A stretch of DNA of 29,294 nt from Apostichopus californicus (Eukaryota; Echinodermata; Holothuroidea; Aspidochirotida; Stichopodidae). Under the pieces are notes generated by a model. It ran no database searches and was not told where the DNA came from. It worked only from the letters and a program-made list of their open reading frames with translations. Location of the stretch: assembly GCA_020650975.1 (NCBI GenBank), contig JAIPMN010003839.1:1-29294 (forward strand), given 5' to 3'. A program made the translations under genes and the position numbers. Within the stretch, counting starts at the first letter, position 1. Every line of letters begins with the position of its first letter. This document shows, one piece after another, positions 18,121 through 29,294 of this stretch.

Positions 18121-21100
18121 CTTCCTCAGAGGGTTGTTGCTTTGAACTCTTTCACGTATACAATGAAGAACTTTGCTTGCATAGATATACTGTTGTTCGA
18201 GCACCGGACGGCTCGTTCGGGTTTATCTTTATGGTCACCGTCATTCTTCAGTGTAATATACACTAGGTTAGTCTTCTGTGTCATAGTTTCCAGAGCTAGT
18301 CAACGATATCACGACAATGCTGAATGATGGATCTTGAACCTGTGATGTTCTCTCACGGTTAGATAACACTTGGCGTAACATCACATCCAACCATAGCCAC
18401 AGACCTTTGATATAATCCCAGAAATAGATTGTCCCATCAAACTCGCCCACAGCACTATAACTAAACGTGCAAAATTGCAAAGTCTCGCGGAAGTGATATT
18501 CACAAGGTGGATTATAACACACCAGAAAAGTGCAATAGTCACTTTTTTTCTATTTCCATACTTTGTCACTAAGTACACCACCGCTGATAAATTCTACACG
18601 GTGAAAAAATACATACGTAATCTTTTCATCCAATGATTACTCACAGTTTGATGTAGTTTTCATCAAATAAACTCAATAAACCCAAATGAGTAATAATCCA
18701 CAGTAACTCAGAGAGATAACAAATATGGCTGTCGCCTCACACAGCGCCAGGCAATAAATCTTGACTAGTCAAGTCAATGGATTGCATAATTTATGTGATT
18801 TCAGTATAGATATGCCAGTATCAAAACATTTATCAACATTAGAACGCAAAATGCTGCTAGAAAATAGAGTACAAGGGTAAATTTATTTTTGACAAATTTT
18901 GATACGTTTCACATCAAGATGCATAGCAGTATTTTGTGCATGGGAACGGTAGTATTTAATAAGAGACAAAGTTCAGATCCTTTGAAACTGCTACACAAAA
19001 TTTTCGACAAAACATTATTCCCTGCGTTTGGTACAGATGCACCGAAGAACGGTCCTCGTCAGCATGTTATAATGGTGGAAAAAAAGAGTATTACTACTGT
19101 AGAACGAAAGTTCTGAAAACTACGGTGTGCAACCCCAAAAATGGGTCTGGAAATATCTTCCCAGGACTTTTCCAGATGTCGAAAAATTGATCTACTTTTC
19201 GGAGCTTGTTCACTGATATCAATTAAGCTATTTTTCTTGTTTTTTGACAACAAGTCCATAGTCTAAGGTAGCTCTGGGAAAGGGGGTCTGGTGGGTCTTG
19301 GAACAGTCCCCATGGAAGATCCTTGGCCATGAGTATCAGAGTTTGCGGACCCCATTTAGGCATTAAATTCGACGGTCTGTAAATTGTGATTAAAGGATGT
19401 TGACAAGTTACATATTATCTTAAAATGACAACTGCAGTGAACAACTTTACTCCACAAATGTGGCGTCATATTTCACAAATACGGTTTGCCTTTACAAACT
19501 TTTGGTAAGTTCGTTAGTTCACTGACATAATAAGGACTAATTCACAGCAGTTTTTTTCATTTTTTTAGGTTTTGATGAGCTTTTCCAATGCATATTTTTT
19601 TTTTAATGCAAAATGCAAATTTATGAGAGTGTCTTCATTTGATCAAGTGGAATATTACTTCGAACAACACTTGGTAGTTGTGATAAAATTCTGACCACAA
19701 ACATAAAAAGAGCTGCCTCAAATATTAAGTTTTCACTGAATCCACAGAATACGGATGTCTATTTAACTTAATATTTGCTACTGTATATGCATTACTGTAT
19801 ATGGATAATGTTACAGCACTTAGAGTACTATATTCCAGTGTGTACTATACCTCTGCAGTATACTGCCTTTCAACGCCTCTTCGATTAGTGAGAAAATTGG
19901 ATTCAATGTATCCAAAGGGTGACCCAGATAAAAAAAAAAATTATTCTATTTTCACAATTAAAGTAAACTTATCATACTCTCTTCTTCATGAATCTATTCT
20001 TAGCAGATTTCAGTTACAGCGATATGTTTACCCCCTCTTCGATTGCGCCATCTTTTCCCGGCCAAAATCGAGAGGCAAAAAACTTGAGTTCATTAATACC
20101 AACCTCAAACTCCCATTTTTGTGCAGTCTGCTATTGATTTCTAGAGGCATCCGTTTGCTAAATCTCCAAGCAAGGTTATTAACGTTACTCAAATAGCTGC
20201 CAGGATCAGTACCGTATATTACAGCTGAATGAAGTTTCCCGGGGTGAAGGATGTATTGATTTACGCAGTAATATCGAGCGTATACGTAGCGTAGAGCTGT
20301 AGTACGGGGCATAGAGGCAGACTGGGAAGAAGGTCAAACGAGCAGGACGGAAGGAAATGTCAAAAGATATTGCCAAGTTTATAATGTTGTTATATTTCTC
20401 GCCATTTCTGTACCTGCGTCTAAGGCTCAATAAATGCAGGACTGAGTGAAATCAGATGGACGTAATCTTTCTCTCGGATAATACGACGTGGGAAATGGAA
20501 GTTTGCTCTTATCTCTTAAGTAGAGTGACGACATGTATTTACAACCGCCCGACCGATGATTTTTATCGCGAGTATTAATTGCATTTAAGAGATCCATCAC
20601 TAAAAATAGTCTATCATAAAGCTTTAAAAAAAATAATTAGAAAGTGCTACTGTATGTACTGTGTTTCCAAAATCGCAACGTGTCATAGTGTTATCATATA
20701 CATATATAAATAGTCACAGTATATTTACAATTCCTTTACACCATTTACTACTCCCTCACCCTACACCTCCATAGAAGATGGTAAGAGATGCACACCTTCG
20801 ATAAAGTTTTTCAAAGGCTATAACAAAAATATTGATAGACGAAGGATCGTAAAACTGTTACTGGTAAGTGTCTTTACCACCTTTCCCCAATTTTGGACTG
20901 GTCATATTATAAGAAGATGGTAGTCATTTAATACATGAGTTATTGCATTCTGTGGTACAACAATTAGGATCTCCATGCCCTAAATGCCCAAAATTAACAG
21001 AGGGCATTATCATATCCATCCTTTCTAGTTCCAGTCTCTGCAATCTCTAACACCACTGAGAACTTCTTTCAGGAATCTCTGATGGACATTTCTGGACAAA

Positions 21101-22127
21101 GTAGCCAATATCCTAATGCACACATAGTGTGACATATTCGACACACGGTTTTCATCACTCAAAACTAAAACATTATAGCGACGACCTGTTGCCCACGATT
21201 CGTTTGGCAACTTAACATAAACCAATCAGAAAGCTTCGTTGAGGTGTTTCTTTTTTTTTATCACGTCCAACTAAACTTTAAGCTTTGAGCGTCAGTAAAA
21301 TTGTATCCAAGTCAAGTAAAGTTGTATCTACAGCACTGTTAGGACCAATGTGACAGCGCCCTCACTTGTAACGCTGCAGATCCCCATTAATATAAGCATG
21401 CTGAAATATGACACACTCTTCACTCACACCCATTTCAATTAAACTGTCATTTCACAATTCACACACTCAAGCACTTAATAAGTGGAGTGCTTACTTGTAA
21501 AATCTTTCCATGCTAGTTTATATGATGTAGAAACATAACACAAAATTATTCTCTGCATACAATTAAATTATGAAGAGAATATTGGAATTCCTCAAACACT
21601 AATCTTAAAACGTACATATATTCATCTGCTATAGATATTCATATATGTAGTTACTTAATATGTAAATATTATATAAGGGCATAATTTATCCAGTATCGCA
21701 TAGCAAACGTTAAATGGGCAAATTTAATTCTGTACAGTGCAAAAGATGTATTAACGCAGTCATGTATACAGGAACCATTGTATAAGAGCCTTCAAAATTT
21801 ACTAACTGTGAACACAAAACTATTCCCAGTATCTAAGTATTATATGATGGTGAATCACCCAAACATGTTTCATCATAAAACCAATTCATCCATACTTTCC
21901 TAATCATTAGATATAAATATTCCGTGGAAAATTTGTCATTCTCAGAAGCTTATAAGCATGCATGGAACGCCGGCTCCACTTATTTTTATGCCGAACGAAA
22001 TTTGTGACACATTCGACTCGTCACCATGAAACGTGTGAAATGACTCAATATGCGAAGGGGGATAACATCGAACAAACAGGCATTTACAAATAGCAATAAA
22101 TAATTATGCCAAGTTTTGATTAGATTT
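18121..22127. other. Non-coding stretch, no gene recognised
   Basis: Several frames of 60-130 codons occur on both strands (largest 19,801-20,196 plus; 20,028-20,312 minus), but they overlap one another and show no recognisable domain. A 9-bp hairpin TGTGATGTT/AACATCACA lies at 18,341-18,385. Around 20,230-20,350 CpG dinucleotides are denser than the surroundings, a conceivable 5' exon or promoter for the minus-strand gene, but unproven. Confidence 0.45.
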
Positions 22128-22162
22128 TGCTCTCTCTCTCTCTCTTCCTCTCTCTCTCCTTA
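22128..22162. repeat. CT-rich microsatellite
   Basis: TCTCTCTCTCTCTCTTCCTC and further CTCTCTCTC units. Confidence 0.9.
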
Positions 22163-24018
22163 CGACCAGCAACCAACCGTAAATACAAAATTGGATAAAA
22201 CCATCTGTAAATGCTTGCTTGTTACAGCCATTGCAATATTCATACATGTGATTTCCCAACAGAATTTTACACAACGCGCAGTCAATACTACGAACCCCAA
22301 ATGGAAACAAGTTTTCCTTGTAAGAATCACAGCAACTATGTACAGGAAAAGCGTGAAAGCCAAGTGGAATAATTCCTTCTGTGTCGTTCGTCCCTGAAAC
22401 TGTCCTGCAAGCAGATCAAATGGGATTATATTGATCTTCACGGCTTAAATCATATCCCAAGCTATTATTACTACAGCTGCTTCACTATATTGATCCATAT
22501 TTTTTTCCGTTAGCGACGCAGCCTATCTCGACTTACGATGTGCATTAAGCTTTTATTCACGCGGCGGCATGATTAGAGAGATGCGTCTACGAGGTTTTAC
22601 GAATATCCTTGGCTTTCACGACCAAACGATTCTTGGGCAGCATGCAGGCATGCATGCATGCAGAGAACCAAAAAAAGTACAGAGTTCTTAGAATAATCAC
22701 TTAATGCTTGGTTAAGCATTATTATAGCTAATATTTGATAATTCACAATCTCATCCATTCAGAGAGGAGGAAGACCCTGCTGTAACCTGGTAGACCAGAA
22801 GAATGTGTACAAACTAGAGAATCTGCCGATGCCAAAACTATCAAAATGTAGATTTATAAGTATGTATAATTGAAAACTAGTCAACAAATGTGATAAATTA
22901 CTACCTATAGTATATATTTATAAATAGGAATTTATCTGCACAACAGCTATATACCAGTTTCTTAAAAATACAAACAAATCCTATTGTACCTTGGTAGACC
23001 AATGAAATGTGCACATACTACACCGGTCTCTGCCAAACTACAACATTACAAAATCTATTTTATCTAGGCCTCAAAAAATTCACCCTATTTTAGAATACTG
23101 GCTATAAATGCCATTGTATAATTTTACTGTTTGCCAGAAAAATGCACTTTTACTGCCAACTGTGCAAATTAACATATATAATGATTGGTTTTGTAGTTAT
23201 TCAAGGATAATGCAAGATGGAATTGGACTGTTTTAGCCTGTAGAATCTTCATGCATTGACATGTTTTTGGCCGAGTGGCTAAAAATTGTGAAATTCTAGG
23301 CCTGGATCTGTAAATTTAAAACTAATCAAACTACATTGAGTAGAGTTTCTATAATTTCAAATAAATCAAAAATTTACGATTTTTAAAGCGTCTTAAAGAT
23401 TCTTGTATTTGGTTAAACGAACAATGATTATTAATAACTATGTAGTTCATAATAAAAAATTTCCATTTCCATGTAAAAATGTTGCCACTGTGATACTTTC
23501 TCATATATATATATTAGTATTCACATACAATAAAAATGAAAAGTAATGACATTTTCAAACACATTCGACTTTTTCTGTAGTATTTAGACTAAATGTTGAC
23601 AATAGTCAAACCAATAAACAAACATTGTTGCAAGATTGTTACAAGATCATGAGTGCTACAAAAAAGTGACCTCTTGTATAGAATTTTAATACATATATCA
23701 GTAAGTCATGATACCATTTCCAGTTTAAAACTTACTGATGACTGTTTTGATTAACAAGTTTTAACAGAACAGCACATATCGTGAATGTCAGCCCAGCCGG
23801 CCCAGAAGTGCAAATAATTCACTAGCCATGCTGTAAGTTAGCATCATCATAAAGACAGCTACAATCAATAACGATACATGTAAAATTACATTCAAATGCC
23901 AGGGATGCAGGCTGTTTTAATTTTGTCATAATATTATTTTAAACATCAACCTTAGAATACTGTAGCTAGAAAGTCTTACATCCAGGGAATAAATTATCTA
24001 GTATAATTGCAATTTATC
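22163..24018. other. Non-coding stretch with a diverged duplication
   Basis: Nothing coding was recognised. Two diverged copies of a segment (CCTGGTAGACCAGAAGAATG at about 22,787 and CTTGGTAGACCAATGAAATG at about 22,992) lie some 205 bp apart; both continue with GTGYACA and later CTGCC-AAACTA blocks. Confidence 0.5.
22637..22663. repeat. GCATGC palindromic cluster
   Basis: GCATGCAGGCATGCATGCAT and flanks: overlapping self-complementary GCATGC/ATGCAT units. Confidence 0.85.
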
Positions 24019-24084
24019 AAACTGCTATGCAAACAAATCAGCAAACTGTGTACAAATGCAAATACTGCACAAACATAGCAGTTT
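24019..24084. other. 11-bp perfect inverted repeat
   Basis: AAACTGCTATG at 24,019-24,029 and CATAGCAGTTT at 24,074-24,084 are exact complements separated by 44 bases. Confidence 0.8.
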
Positions 24085-24262
24085 TGTGTACACTGATCAA
24101 TCAAAGATTTATTATTTTCAGTATTTCTAAGAGAAATAAAGCTTTAAACTGCTACACAAAAATGTGAACACTAAAATTATTCGCTGAACATGGGCCTGTA
24201 TCAGTGTACTTTATGAATACCACAGATGAGCATGCACCACCTTTAATTCTTGTACGTCAAAC

Positions 24263-24316
24263 TACTGTACTACAGAGTCTATACACTATAGGATATAGTG
24301 TATACTGTACTACAGA
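24263..24316. repeat. Palindrome bracketed by 14-bp direct repeats
   Basis: TACTGTACTACAGA occurs at 24,263-24,276 and again at 24,303-24,316. Between them TATACACTAT (24,280-24,289) and ATAGTGTATA (24,295-24,304) form a perfect 10-bp stem with a 5-nt loop. Confidence 0.9.
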
Positions 24317-25336
24317 CTCACACCTGTACTCTACATTCAAGATGATCCACCTCCCTTATTCCATTTCTGCTACCAGTAGTTTTGCGGCAATAATTGTTTA
24401 CGATGTCGGGTATCGGCCCATATTTGCAATATCTGCCGCATTTCGGTATCGTTAAAAATTTAGCCTCATTGCAAACCGATCTTGAAAACTTTTTTTGCTC
24501 AAAACAAAAGCCACTTCTTGTCATTTGCGATGATTTATTAATCTGTTCTAAAAAAAAAGTCGAACAGGATTTGCTCTACTAAACAAGACGACTCCCCTCT
24601 GAGCTCCTTGAATATATACAATATTAATCCAGCTTGCTAAACACTGAAGGGATGTGAGGGCAGTTGCTGAAGGGCGAAAGAGAAAAACAGACGTAAGCTG
24701 TTTCCATTCCAATGAAAGAACGTAAATAAGCTGTTTCCAGTTTGCTCAAACTACGGCTACGTCCACAAATCAAATACGGCTACGTCCACAATCTGTAAGA
24801 GCAACACTTACAAAGATGTCAAGAACATTGGTCCCTGCTGGGTTTTAAACATGGGATTTGAATCTCTGGGACAGGCAATTTATAGTAAACTGCAACTTGA
24901 ATATGACTTCAAACAATACATGTCCCTGAAGGACTTTCACTGATTGCTACAGACATACATATACAGTGTTTGCCACGATGACATATAGGATAGGTCAAGA
25001 ATTGCTCTTGGACGATAGTGTGAAATAGGCGGAATGCACGAAGTAGTTTCGCGGAACTACTACCTGAGAAAATAACGTTACGCTAATAAAAAACGAACAC
25101 ATGGGCGTGAGTTGCACACTAAAAACAGCCCCCAAACTCCCTTCCCTATAAGAAAAGGATACTTATCAGGCTGTAATAGGCTGTTGAAACGCTTAGAAAT
25201 CCTAAAGGATGTCTTGTAGGTATAATAATCCAATGTAATCCGGGCAGTTTTCGAAAGATTTGAATCCACTACGAAAACGCATGAGTAAACACTTTGGATG
25301 GTAGAATGAGAAGGAAGGGCATTGACCGGAAGGATC
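24317..25336. other. Non-coding stretch, no gene recognised
   Basis: Holds a local direct repeat TACGGCTACGTCCACAA (24,752-24,768 and 24,775-24,791) and two TAAGCTGTTTCCA units (about 24,695 and 24,727). Short frames show no recognisable domain. Confidence 0.5.
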
Positions 25337-25446
25337 GCCGGTCACTGAGGATGCACAGTGTTAGAAGATTACCAGGGCATACTAGACACGGTAGAATGAG
25401 GTGCTAATGTTGTGGGGAGACAGGTAAGCGAGGAAAGAAGTAAATA
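25337..25446 (+). repeat. Copy 4 of the 110-bp repeat, full length
   Basis: The same 110-bp extent as copy 1 with about 8 mismatches and no gaps. Immediately upstream is GACCGGAAGGATC, so that GACCGG and CCGGTC form a 6-bp inverted repeat across the left end. Whether that belongs to the element cannot be told because copy 1 starts at the window edge. Confidence 0.88.
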
Positions 25447-25915
25447 TACCAATATACCACTGGCCAAGCTGGGAATTGAACACACTATATCACCTCTGAT
25501 AGCCTTCTATATTTTAAAAGTAGGTCTATCTTATATCTTTAAGTTAATACTTGTATTAAAGTTACTTTTTATGAATTTCTTCCCAGATATTAGCTTTAAG
25601 AGCAAAATTACTCATTCCAACATTCATCTATAATAGAAGATGAGGTTAGAGGTCTAGAAAATTACTTAAGGTACATTTGATGTATTTCTCCCAAGATGTT
25701 AGGTTTCAATGAAACATGACTTCTTCCAATTTTCATTTTCTAATAATAACATACATTGAGTATAGAAGTCTAGAATTGCTCTTGGAAGAAAAATTCACCA
25801 ATGTAATGGCTAAGCTGGGAATTGAACATCCAATAAAAACCTCTGACATCCTTCTCTATGTAGATGTATTATAGATGCTAATGTTACTCAAGTAATAAAG
25901 TTACTAATGACAAGC
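25447..25915 (-). repeat. Mosaic of diverged duplicated units, possibly SINE-derived
   Basis: Two related unit types. Type A (25,447-25,565 and about 25,795-25,915) contains GCTGGGAATTGAAC and CCTCTGAYANCCTTCT and ends AAAGTTAC. Type B (25,566-25,665 and 25,680-25,775) contains ATGWATTTCTYCC and ends TAGARGTCTAGAA. The order is A-B-B-A. On the minus strand GTTCAATTCCCAGC resembles a tRNA B box, and the neighbouring ATTGCTCTTGGA motif recurs at 26,935-26,945 beside another tRNA-like head. The duplication is clear; the SINE origin is a guess. Confidence 0.55.
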
Positions 25916-26919
25916 TTTACAATTAGACTAATGAAAATAAGTCTTTCACTAATTACATCCATTGATATTGTAATTTATGCTTTTTTGTTTATAATTGCTC
26001 TTTATATTATGCATTTATAGGGGTTCCTTGCATTTCATCACCAAATTTTAAATAGTTTTACTAAACCTACGAAGTACAGCATGACTGACAAAGCTTTAGT
26101 CTCAGTACTTGTTTGCCAAATTTAACTTTGACCTTTCCAGCTTACTGCACTAAAAGCACAGTGAAAATGACTTCATTGTATGCAATTTTCATATCAATAT
26201 TCATTAGTTTTGTTGAGTTATCTGTCGTTAAAAGTTTTGAGCTGAATAAAATTTGCTAGATTTATTAACAAGTCCGTAGATTCTACAAACTTCAATCAAA
26301 ATTTGCAAGCCCTGCCCAACAGATCATGCGCCAATCAAATCTCTCTGTTTTGTTTACAACCGTTAGGCCTAGGACTACTTTCACTTTCGTGGCTAGCTTG
26401 TCATAGGTCCCTTCTCTTGAATAGTATCTTTTTTTTCCGTCTTACCGATGTACCTTGCAAAATTGTGTCATTTCCTTTCGTTGCAGTGAAGAAACAAGTG
26501 TTTCAGATGTTTCCTCCATGGAATTGTCAAAAGTGGACGATACAAGTATAGGACTACGTTAAAATCTTGATCGGGCCGCATGTGTAAACTATTTTTGTTT
26601 ATGTGTCTGTAAAGAACATGCTGACATGGGTGGTCACAGGGATTTTACAGTTCGCACCATAAGGGCAACAGAAAATACATTTTGCCACAGCTTAAACCAA
26701 CCTGGTCAGAGTGCATTTAGAATAAAAAACAATGAATCAACTTCGGAAGTTTGTTTTCCAAAAATCATCAGCAAACAGGTAAATTGAGACTTCAGGTGAC
26801 CACGAATGTGGGAGAAGCCCACAAGGACTTATGGATTACAACTTTCATGTCAGGTGGCTTCCATATCAACATTTTAACTCAAATTTTGGGATCTTTTCAA
26901 GTTAGAGAGTCATTTCAGA
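25916..26919. other. Non-coding stretch, one weak exon candidate
   Basis: Mostly featureless AT-rich DNA. At 26,467-26,486 a pyrimidine-rich TTTCCTTTCGTTGCAG resembles a plus-strand acceptor, followed by a 24-codon open segment to a TAA at 26,560. A CCAATCA box stands at about 26,330. No further exon was found. Confidence 0.4.
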
Positions 26920-27055
26920 TGGGAAAATCATTGATTGCTCTTGGATGGAAAACTCAACTCACTATGACCCGGCCGCGGATTGAACCCGAACCTCCCAACT
27001 GCTAAGCCTCATTGCTTCAAATGTCACCGCCTTTTACACTCTGGCATAGTACCAG
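26920..27055 (-). mobile_element. tRNA-derived SINE head
   Basis: The minus strand has TGCCAGAGTGTAAAAGG (about 27,032-27,048, A-box-like), then GCTTAGCAGTTGGGAGGTTC and the B box GGGTTCAATCC (26,977-26,987), and then GCGGCCGGGTCATAGTGAG. A B box followed by CCGGGTCATA is the usual junction of tRNA-derived SINEs. The body beyond about 26,920 and its 3' end were not delimited. Not a tRNA gene: no acceptor-stem pairing was seen. Confidence 0.6.
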
Positions 27056-27824
27056 TATAGAGTGACAGATGAACCCAAAAGGAATGTTAAACATTTTAGA
27101 CTGTAGGAGTAGAATTATTAGGCCTATCTTTTTTTAAATACTGAATAGTTTTTTCGATAAAAGATATATTATCTTGAAAATTTTGGCATACAAATAAAAT
27201 GCCACCTGTATTTGCCTTTAAATTTAGCATACTTTAACTTGCTCAAAGATTCCTAGAGTTATTTCCTGACAGTTCTAATATTCCCCATTATTCCCATACA
27301 TTGAACGACAAATTTATTAAATGGAATGTATCTGTGATTAAATATGCAAAAATATTTAAGAAAACATTTCAAATCCATTCTTGGCAACTTCTTGACAGAG
27401 CTAAAATTACAAGGACAGTCCTAACTTATGTGAGCACCGTTGTGTTCATTCTGTTTCCATGTGGTAAAATGCCAACTGACCCATCTATACAACCTATTTG
27501 TGCACTTAAATGGCATTGACAGATACTTCTGTATACACAATCCCTTCATTTACATACTGTCCCTTTAATCAGGAAAACACCTCACTGACTAAAAACCTTT
27601 TCTGAAAATAAACAAAAGAGCGAAAATGTCAACATTTGTTTCTCTCTAGTATATCTGGGGGCAATAAAGATAATTGCCAATAAGTCAAATCCAGATTTAT
27701 TCTCCTACATTTATGGGAGGAGAAATCCAATTTGTTGAATGAGAAGTAGAAACCTAGCCATGACTTGGAATCTGCAGAGGCACTGCTTAGCTTTCAATTA
27801 AAGCTTTACTACAGCTCTGTATTA
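27056..27824. other. Non-coding stretch, no gene recognised
   Basis: AT-rich; the 72-codon plus frame at 27,301-27,519 has no recognisable feature. Confidence 0.5.
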
Positions 27825-28125
27825 GTTCTATGGGCGAGTGGATATTTGGTTGGTGGGGGCATTAGAAGCAATCGAAGATCTACCAGCTGGGAAGTTTTGG
27901 GTTTATCACCTGGCTGGCCAAAGTATGAAATGGATAGTTCATGCAGGAGAAATCCACAGTTTTGCCATATCTGAAATGGTCTTCCAAATAAAAACAACCC
28001 TCCAAAATGAGCTAAAAAGCATAAATTGCATAGCAACCTCACAACAATTGTGGGTTACAAGCCATTCGCTCGGCTTCTCCAACAAGCATGTGTCGATCTG
28101 CTTAGTAGCGTTGTAAAAATAATTG
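27825..28125 (+). mobile_element. tRNA-derived SINE
   Basis: The A box GGGCGAGTGGAT (27,832-27,843) and B-box-like GGGTTTATCACC (27,899-27,910) are about 56 bases apart, the spacing of a long-arm tRNA (Leu or Ser type). Between them are GCATTAGAAGCAATCGAAG and CCAGCTGGGAAG; after them TGGCTGGCCAAAGTA. The body continues through GCTCGGCTTCTCCAACAAGC to TTGTAAAAATAA near 28,115, the probable 3' end. Frames on both strands here simply follow the SINE. The right boundary is approximate. Confidence 0.65.
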
Positions 28126-29294
28126 CCTTCCAGGCCGATAGTATACAGAACATATGTACGCAGTCACTCTCTGCTATATAGTAACAAGTAGGCACTATTA
28201 ACTGAAAGCTTACTTATCTCAGTCAAAATTCCCCCCAATTATGTAAGAGAATTTCTTCCTGCCCTCAGCCAAGGTGAGAAGTGTAACCTGATCTATAGTC
28301 GATACAGAATGGTGGATTGACATAAAGACTTTCGATCACAAAAACTAAAAAATAGAAGGAGAGAGAAGAAGAAATTCACAGAAAAAAAGGTGCCACTTGG
28401 CATTGCATTATTTACAGTCTGTGAGGTGTCTCACTGACGTCATTTGATCAGAGGATTCGAATATACAGTTGCCTGGTGAAGCAATTTCTGATGCCTCCTA
28501 CAATAAAGAAATGCTCTACAAAAGTATAGGGAAGTTTTCAGGATGAGCAACAGCCAAGGAAAATGTCCGCAAGTTTTTCTTACGCTCGAGGTATCTTTAT
28601 AATGATATCGTAGAGTTTAAGCACTACAGCCAGAAGGCAAAAGTGCCTGATCATCTTCTGTGGAGTTATTTGGCTTAAGTTGAAATGACTTATATTGCAA
28701 TAAATCATGTTTTATCAGATAAATGTTAAAATTTAATTGTAGGACTACAACCAAACAAGTACATATCTTTATGAGCAATTTTTTTTTCTCTTCAGAAAAT
28801 GTTATTTTATGTTACCAGCAGTTTTGAATCCACAAAGTATATCATACACTCGTGGTAATGATTGAGGGTCCCACGTACGATTGTTCATAATGTTTAAATA
28901 ATAACAATTTACCCTCTCAAATAGACAACCCAGGGGCAAAGGGGTCTTGTGGTTTATTCATAAACTTGATAGTGGAATTCAGGGAATATATTGATAGGAA
29001 GGTGAGAAATTTGGTGATTTCAAAGTTTCTGGTGTTATGATCATTTATGCTAATTATGTATGCAAATATGCAGATTAGGCAACCATGCTTTTGGGAGGGA
29101 GAGAGGGAGGGCAGGGGCATGGTACGCCCATAACAATATAACCGTTATTTTGTTTCTTTTTATATAGCTGGATAGGAGACCTGTTCAAGAGATCTTTCAA
29201 ATGATAAAACAAACAAAAACTTGATGAAATTATGAAAGAGATATGAAGCCTTTCATCCCTTGGTGTTATTTTTTTTTTTTTTTTTTTTTTTAAT
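28126..29294. other. Non-coding stretch to the window end
   Basis: No gene was recognised. There is a G-rich patch at 29,093-29,118 (GGGAGGGAGAGAGGGAGGGC, G4-capable on the plus strand) and a run of 23 T at 29,269-29,291. Confidence 0.5.

Noticed and set aside
18268-18522. Minus-strand frame containing FDGTIYFWDYIKG, reminiscent of a WD40 strand
   Set aside because: A single strand without GH or further blades, in a frame overlapping another open frame. Coincidental resemblance.
19801-20312. Overlapping 131-codon plus and 94-codon minus frames
   Set aside because: Opposite frames over the same bases, no domain recognised, one running through a KKK/A-run. Insufficient evidence for either.
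26977-27048. A tRNA gene on the minus strand
   Set aside because: A- and B-box-like elements exist, but there is no acceptor-stem pairing or anticodon arm; the junction into CCGGGTCATA marks a SINE.
27765-28116. Open frames on both strands near the right end
   Set aside because: They cover the tRNA-derived SINE; no coding signature.
1-29294. CRISPR array, operon, phage or prokaryotic elements
   Set aside because: No regular spaced repeats with unique spacers, no ribosome-binding-site and gene pairs, and intron-bearing animal gene present. The pentamer array has no spacers.

Overview
This window looks like AT-rich nuclear DNA from an invertebrate animal. It has no prokaryotic gene organisation, long non-coding stretches, abundant microsatellites, decayed LINE-type retrotransposons, tRNA-derived SINE-like sequences and one clean spliced coding exon. 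That exon, on the minus strand at 11,043-11,111, encodes the N-terminus of a SNAP-25-type t-SNARE (starts MDDATMRSEIEELQ, ends ANETTDE before a GTGAGT donor). The repeat style (SINE with a 'CTCAATTGCTTCTC-CTTCACCC-GTACAAAT' block, LINE tail with (TAA)n) is what I associate with marine deuterostomes such as echinoderms. A sea cucumber or starfish would fit, but the species cannot be fixed from this sequence.

Layout. 1-11,042: probably SNAP-25 intron downstream of the first coding exon. It holds a copy of a 110-bp dispersed repeat at the left edge, a strong short hairpin (2,471-2,514), a TIR element inside a CA microsatellite (4,460-4,644), the 3' half of a SINE (5,700-5,912), a 540-bp pentanucleotide array (6,055-6,593), a degenerate G-poor minisatellite (10,040-10,500) and a second TIR element (10,853-11,006) that ends only 36 bp from the SNAP-25 5' splice site. 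11,043-11,147: the SNAP-25 exon with 36 nt of 5' UTR and a good acceptor. 11,148-13,090: no gene seen, presumably 5' intron or upstream sequence.

13,093-18,000 is a repeat cluster. It has a SINE (13,093-13,440), the C-terminal piece of one non-LTR reverse transcriptase (LINE-B, 14,097-14,800) and, in the same orientation, a near-complete but heavily broken CR1/L2-like LINE (LINE-A, about 17,950 down to its (TAA)n tail at 14,841). In LINE-A the APE endonuclease motifs GDFN and SDH and the reverse-transcriptase motifs (FDTVDHD-like, VPQGS, F-V-DD) can still be read. LINE-A was itself hit by two copies of the 110-bp repeat and carries an 81-bp internal duplication.

18,000-29,294 has no recognisable gene. 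It contains small duplications and palindromes, another 110-bp repeat copy (25,337-25,446), a mosaic of diverged duplicated units (25,447-25,915), a tRNA-like SINE head on the minus strand (26,920-27,055) and a tRNA-derived SINE on the plus strand (27,825-28,125). Only SNAP-25 is expected to be a working gene. Almost all other open frames in the window are chance frames or frames kept open by repeats.
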